Positions 13,359 through 13,923 of a DNA stretch of 13,923 nucleotides are shown piece by piece. The notes under the pieces are model-generated. The model saw only the letters and a list, made by a program, of their open reading frames with translations, had not been told where the DNA came from and searched no databases. This DNA is from Streptosporangiaceae bacterium (GTDB lineage: Bacteria; Actinomycetota; Actinomycetes; Streptosporangiales; Streptosporangiaceae): positions 1 to 13,923 of the forward strand of contig JASHXW010000235.1 in NCBI GenBank assembly GCA_030043395.1, written 5' to 3'. Within the stretch, counting starts at the first letter, position 1, and each line of letters starts with the position of its first letter. Position numbers and translations under genes: made by a program.

Positions 13359-13683
13359 GCTCGGCGATCAGCCGGGCCGGCGCCTTGCGCCGCCAGGCGT
13401 CCTCGACCAGCTCGAGCACGCGGTCGGCCGGCGCGTCCGGGAGGCTGACGCGCACTCCCGCGACCCTGCGTCCCCACGTCAACTGCTCGAACGCGGCCGG
13501 GGCCTCAGCCACGGCGGCGTCAATCTCACCCCGGTCCACGAACACGTGCAGGTGCATTTCGTCGGCTGGCACGGTGAGGAAGATCTTGCCCTGTACCCGG
13601 AACGAGGTCATGTCGAAGTGCGGCTCCTCGGTAGCGCCAGGCAGGCCGAGCGCGAAGCGCCTGACCTCGTCCAGGCCGGTCAT
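13339..13683 (-). CDS. MmcQ/YjbR family DNA-binding-like protein
   Basis: A 114-residue protein of the MmcQ/YjbR family (CyaY-like fold, DNA-binding annotation rests on fold only). LDEVRRFALGLPGATEEPHF at 4-23 is the family's opening helix and loop, then TSFRVQGKIFLTV at 26-38, then LHVFVDRGEIDAAVAEAPAAFEQLTWGRRVAGVRVSLPDAPADRVLELVEDAWRRKAPARL, all in the expected order. The ATG at 13683 overlaps the stop of the upstream serine hydrolase by four bases (ATGA), so the two are coupled. The frame remains open further upstream, but there the serine hydrolase frame is clearly the coding one. The 3' end overlaps the convergent VOC gene by 20 bp, ending LIAELNDRRA. Confidence 0.87.
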   Translation of the reverse strand: MTGLDEVRRFALGLPGATEEPHFDMTSFRVQGKIFLTVPADEMHLHVFVDRGEIDAAVAEAPAAFEQLTWGRRVAGVRVSLPDAPADRVLELVEDAWRRKAPARLIAELNDRRA

Positions 13684-13923
13684 GCCAGGGCGCCGTATGC
13701 CGCGGCCTGGATGTCCCCGTGCACCCGCGGCGGGTCGGATGTCTCCCACATGCGCTGGCCGAGCACGATGACGGTCAGGTCCCGGCTCGGATCGACCAGC
13801 CACGACGTGCCCAGCCCTCCGTCCCAGCCGAACGCGCCGCTGTCGAGCACCGCCTGGCAGAACCCCCATGACCGGCCGCTGAAGAACTCAGGGCCAAGGC
13901 CGCCGTGCGACTTCTGCCCGGGC
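13680..13923 (-). CDS. Beta-lactamase-family serine hydrolase, C-terminal part (cut by window edge)
   Basis: About 80 C-terminal residues of a class C beta-lactamase-like serine hydrolase (penicillin-binding-protein/esterase type). The readable part contains GFCQAVLDSGAFGWDGGLGTSWLVDP, in which GWDGGLG corresponds to the third active-site box (KTG or HxG in relatives), followed by the usual strand DLTVIVLGQRMW and a short helical end (IQAAAYGALA). The Ser-x-x-Lys box would lie outside the window. Its TGA overlaps the MmcQ ATG by four bases, so it is the upstream gene of that pair. Enzymes of this type hydrolyse esters or amides and their substrates vary; no more can be said from this fragment. 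Confidence 0.82.
   Translation of the reverse strand, partial: PGQKSHGGLGPEFFSGRSWGFCQAVLDSGAFGWDGGLGTSWLVDPSRDLTVIVLGQRMWETSDPPRVHGDIQAAAYGALA

Noticed and set aside
13684..13869. N-terminal extension of the MmcQ frame
   Set aside because: The overlapping frame encodes the typical end of a beta-lactamase-family serine hydrolase, and the ATGA junction sets the start at 13683.

Overview
This 13.9 kb window comes from a GC-rich actinobacterial chromosome. The evidence is strong G/C preference at third codon positions, GTG starts, several apparently leaderless promoters, GC hairpins without U-tracts as terminators, and many typical actinomycete families (TetR, DrrAB-type exporter, DinB/DUF664, NRDE, MmcQ/YjbR, VOC). 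Genus cannot be told; a soil actinomycete is a reasonable guess. I see no transposase, integrase, CRISPR array, tRNA or rRNA. Genes are tightly packed, and no stretch of 300 bases lacks one.

Layout. (1) 1-392: the N-terminal part of a cysteinyl-tRNA synthetase on the minus strand, cut by the window edge, almost touching head-to-head a plus-strand DUF429 protein (412-1407). A TetR-family regulator follows (1462-2109). (2) 2237-3099 minus: an ArsR-type repressor and an SRPBCC/AHSA1 protein in a coupled operon. A perfect 16-bp palindrome sits between the -35 and -10 boxes, implying autoregulation. (3) 3250-4197 minus: a zinc-free quinone-oxidoreductase-like MDR enzyme. It is divergent from a DinB/DUF664 protein (4301-4816), which is followed by an SDR-fold protein lacking the usual Ser-Tyr-Lys catalytic residues (4916-5695). 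(4) 5752-6540 minus: NRDE/TANGO2-like protein, divergent from a small cupin (6611-6973). (5) 7084-8834 minus: a DrrAB-type ABC exporter divergent from a TetR repressor (8930-9736). Their 95-bp intergenic region carries four regularly spaced copies of a 13-bp inverted repeat. (6) 9786-12908 minus: a run of five genes - FtsH-peptidase-like (M41-like) protein with no AAA domain, a small membrane protein with a Pro/Gly/Tyr tail, a LysE exporter, an OsmC protein and a TIM-barrel amidohydrolase. (7) 12978-13923: a VOC protein (plus) converging on a MmcQ/YjbR protein, which follows the C-terminal end of a beta-lactamase-family serine hydrolase (minus, cut by the window edge).

Functionally the window is a set of small regulator-plus-effector modules and stand-alone enzymes rather than one large pathway. 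The clearest circuits are ArsR/SRPBCC, with an operator inside its promoter, and TetR/DrrAB, with a four-site operator array. The less ordinary items are the orphan M41-like peptidase beside a tail-bearing membrane protein, the catalytically stripped SDR, and a cysteinyl-tRNA synthetase of a sequence type unlike the usual actinobacterial enzyme. I found no clear evidence of an entirely new system; these are the best candidates for follow-up.
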